A stretch of 64,000 nucleotides of DNA from NCBI GenBank assembly GCA_000721375.1, contig JOGW01000007.1:1-64000 (forward strand). The letters are read 5' to 3'. The stretch's first letter is position 1. The number at the start of each line of letters is the position of its first letter. Below, one piece after another: positions 62,809-64,000 of the stretch. Source of the DNA: Streptomyces sp. NRRL B-3428. Lineage in GTDB: Bacteria > Actinomycetota > Actinomycetes > Streptomycetales > Streptomycetaceae. The notes under the pieces were generated by a model. It was not told where the DNA came from, searched no databases, and saw only the letters and a program-made list of their open reading frames with translations. A program made the translations under genes and the position numbers.

Positions 62809-64000
62809 CCGTCCCCCGTCCGCTCGGGAGCCGGTGCCAGGCCGAGGATCCGGCAGGCCTGTTCCAGGGCCTTCGCGAGGTCACGTACCGCCGAGTCGCC
62901 GGTCGATGTGGCCAACTGGCTTGCTGCCGACTGCAGTTCGGGCAGCGAAGGGGCACCGGGCAGCGTGCCGGTACCCGTCTTCGACATCTCGTCCTCGGTG
63001 CACTCCGTCTCCGACTCGCACGGCCGGTAGCCGGCCCCGCCCCGCAGCCCGTCCGCGAAGTACCCGGCGACCGCGGCGACTTGGAGCGACTCGTCGGTGC
63101 CGTCGCCCCACAGGGACTCCTTCAGCGCGGAGGCCTCGATCTGCTCCGACTCCTCGTGCGGGGAGCGGTTGTCGGGGTCGAGCCACCGCACGCTCGCGGT
63201 CGCGACATGTCCGGTGCCGGCGCCTTCGCGCAGCCGTACCGCATAGAGCGCCGTCACCGTGTGCCCGGGCCCGACCTCGCCGCCGTCCACGCGGTCGTCG
63301 CGGAAGTCCTCGTCGGCCACCTCGCGGTTCTCGTAGCCGATCAGCTTGAACTGCTTGACCGTGTTCGGGTCGAAGGCGACCTGCGCCTTGGCGTCACGGG
63401 CCCGCAGTTCGATGTTGGCGGGCAGATCCTCGCAGAACACCTTCTCCGCCTCGCCGATGTCCGAGACGTAGACGGTGTGCCCGTCGCCCTTGTTGGTGAG
63501 CCGCTCCATCAGCTGATCGCCGTACTCGCTGCCGACACCCACCCCGAACAAGGTGATCCCGTGCTCCTTGCGCTCGTCCTCGATGCGCTCGAGGATCGCG
63601 TCCGCGTCGGTCTCGCCGGTGTTGGCGAGGGCGTCGGAGAGCAGCACGACACGGTTGGTGGAGGCGGGGACCTTGCCGTCCACGGCAGTGTCGTAGCCCT
63701 CCTCGACGCCGGCCGCGACATTGGTCGAGTCGGTGGGCTGCAGGTCGTCGATCACGTCGTGGACCTTGTCGCGGTTGCCGCCGAGCCGGGTCATGTCGAG
63801 GACGGTCTCGGCCTCGTTGCTGAAGGTCACGATGGCCACGGAGTCGTCGGAGCGCAGCCGGTTCGTCATCAGGTCGAGCGATTCGCGTACGAGGTCGAGG
63901 CGGCCCGGCTCGGCCATGGAGCCGGAGATGTCCACCACGAAGGTGAGGGCCGCGGCCGGCCGTCGTTTCTCGTCGCTCGCGCGGGTGGCGAGTCCGACGC
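62787..64000 (-). CDS. von Willebrand factor A domain protein (partial at window edge)
   Basis: The last 403 or so residues of a larger protein open at the right edge. FVVDISGSMAEPGRLDLVRE holds the MIDAS D-x-S-x-S. TDSTNVAAGVEEGYDTAVDG and VVLLSDALANTGETDADAIL supply the remaining metal ligands, then a YfbK-like C-terminal domain (VKQFKLIGYENREVADEDFR; ADGLRGGAGYRPCESETECT). Such proteins resemble Ca-activated chloride-channel homologues and are usually exported lipoproteins, but the N-terminus is outside the window. The final residues overlap a tandem repeat. Confidence 0.88.
   Translation of the reverse strand, partial: VGLATRASDEKRRPAAALTFVVDISGSMAEPGRLDLVRESLDLMTNRLRSDDSVAIVTFSNEAETVLDMTRLGGNRDKVHDVIDDLQPTDSTNVAAGVEEGYDTAVDGKVPASTNRVVLLSDALANTGETDADAILERIEDERKEHGITLFGVGVGSEYGDQLMERLTNKGDGHTVYVSDIGEAEKVFCEDLPANIELRARDAKAQVAFDPNTVKQFKLIGYENREVADEDFRDDRVDGGEVGPGHTVTALYAVRLREGAGTGHVATASVRWLDPDNRSPHEESEQIEASALKESLWGDGTDESLQVAAVAGYFADGLRGGAGYRPCESETECTEDEMSKTGTGTLPGAPSLPELQSAASQLATSTGDSAVRDLAKALEQACRILGLAPAPERTGDGEPEGEL

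Overview
The window is chromosomal DNA of a Streptomyces-type actinomycete. The base composition is very high in GC with strong third-position GC bias. Genes are short-spaced, often overlap by ATGA or GTGA, and many start with GTG. It encodes the Streptomyces sporulation dynamins next to a second single-stranded DNA-binding protein, several Sec/Tat-exported hydrolases, a sortase-anchored thioester surface protein and LacI, GntR, MarR and ECF sigma regulators. No phage structural genes, complete insertion sequence or CRISPR array was seen.

Region by region. (1) 1-2870: an overlapping minus-strand set of ettA, a hotdog thioesterase and a conserved hypothetical gene. (2) 2.9-6.95 kb: a small accessory island of immunity-like or hypothetical genes (a SMI1/KNR4 protein, a DUF5959-like protein, two unknowns and a deleted pseudogene), bounded and internally punctuated by duplicated non-coding modules. 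(3) 7.0-14.4 kb: two hypotheticals, a Cys-Gln thioester surface protein with an LAETG sorting signal, a second ssb, and dynB/dynA. (4) 14.4-18.0 kb: an integration hot spot with tRNA-Arg(TCT), a broken tyrosine integrase, a 3' half of a tRNA-Ser and orphan small genes. (5) 18.0-30.5 kb: a RibD-type reductase, an AhpD-like protein without its cysteines, a four-gene run (PNPOx, NTF2-like, alpha/beta hydrolase, CGNR regulator), a secreted subtilisin with a P-domain, a threonine-synthase-like PLP enzyme, an Imm-5-like protein, a CLC channel and membrane proteins.

(6) 30.6-49.0 kb: a pectin/rhamnogalacturonan utilisation locus. Extracellular enzymes (PL11 rhamnogalacturonan lyase, an alginate-lyase-fold lyase, PL1 and PL3 pectate lyases, a CE12-like acetylesterase, a CE8 pectinesterase) sit with a GH43 glycosidase, an ABC sugar importer (binding lipoprotein and two permeases, no ATPase), a Gfo/Idh/MocA oxidoreductase paired with a DUF6807 (PmoA) protein, and a GntR - DapA-like - IlvD/Edd operon for sugar-acid breakdown. 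Polymer is expected to be de-esterified and cleaved outside, imported, and converted via 2-keto-3-deoxy acids. A perfect CGAAGCGCTTCG palindrome lies before the importer operon and again before a LacI gene 8-9 kb away, which suggests that this regulator controls the locus. A second motif, close to CGGCAACCTTTCG, precedes three of the lyase genes.

(7) 49.0-64.0 kb: a MarR gene divergent from a second enolase with seven exactly 13-bp-spaced palindromic sites between them, a SigE-type sigma factor with a membrane partner, the LacI gene, a secreted protein with a class F sortase, a nitronate monooxygenase, a long-chain acyl-CoA ligase, an AftB-like membrane glycosyltransferase, a second subtilisin, and a VWA protein running off the right edge.
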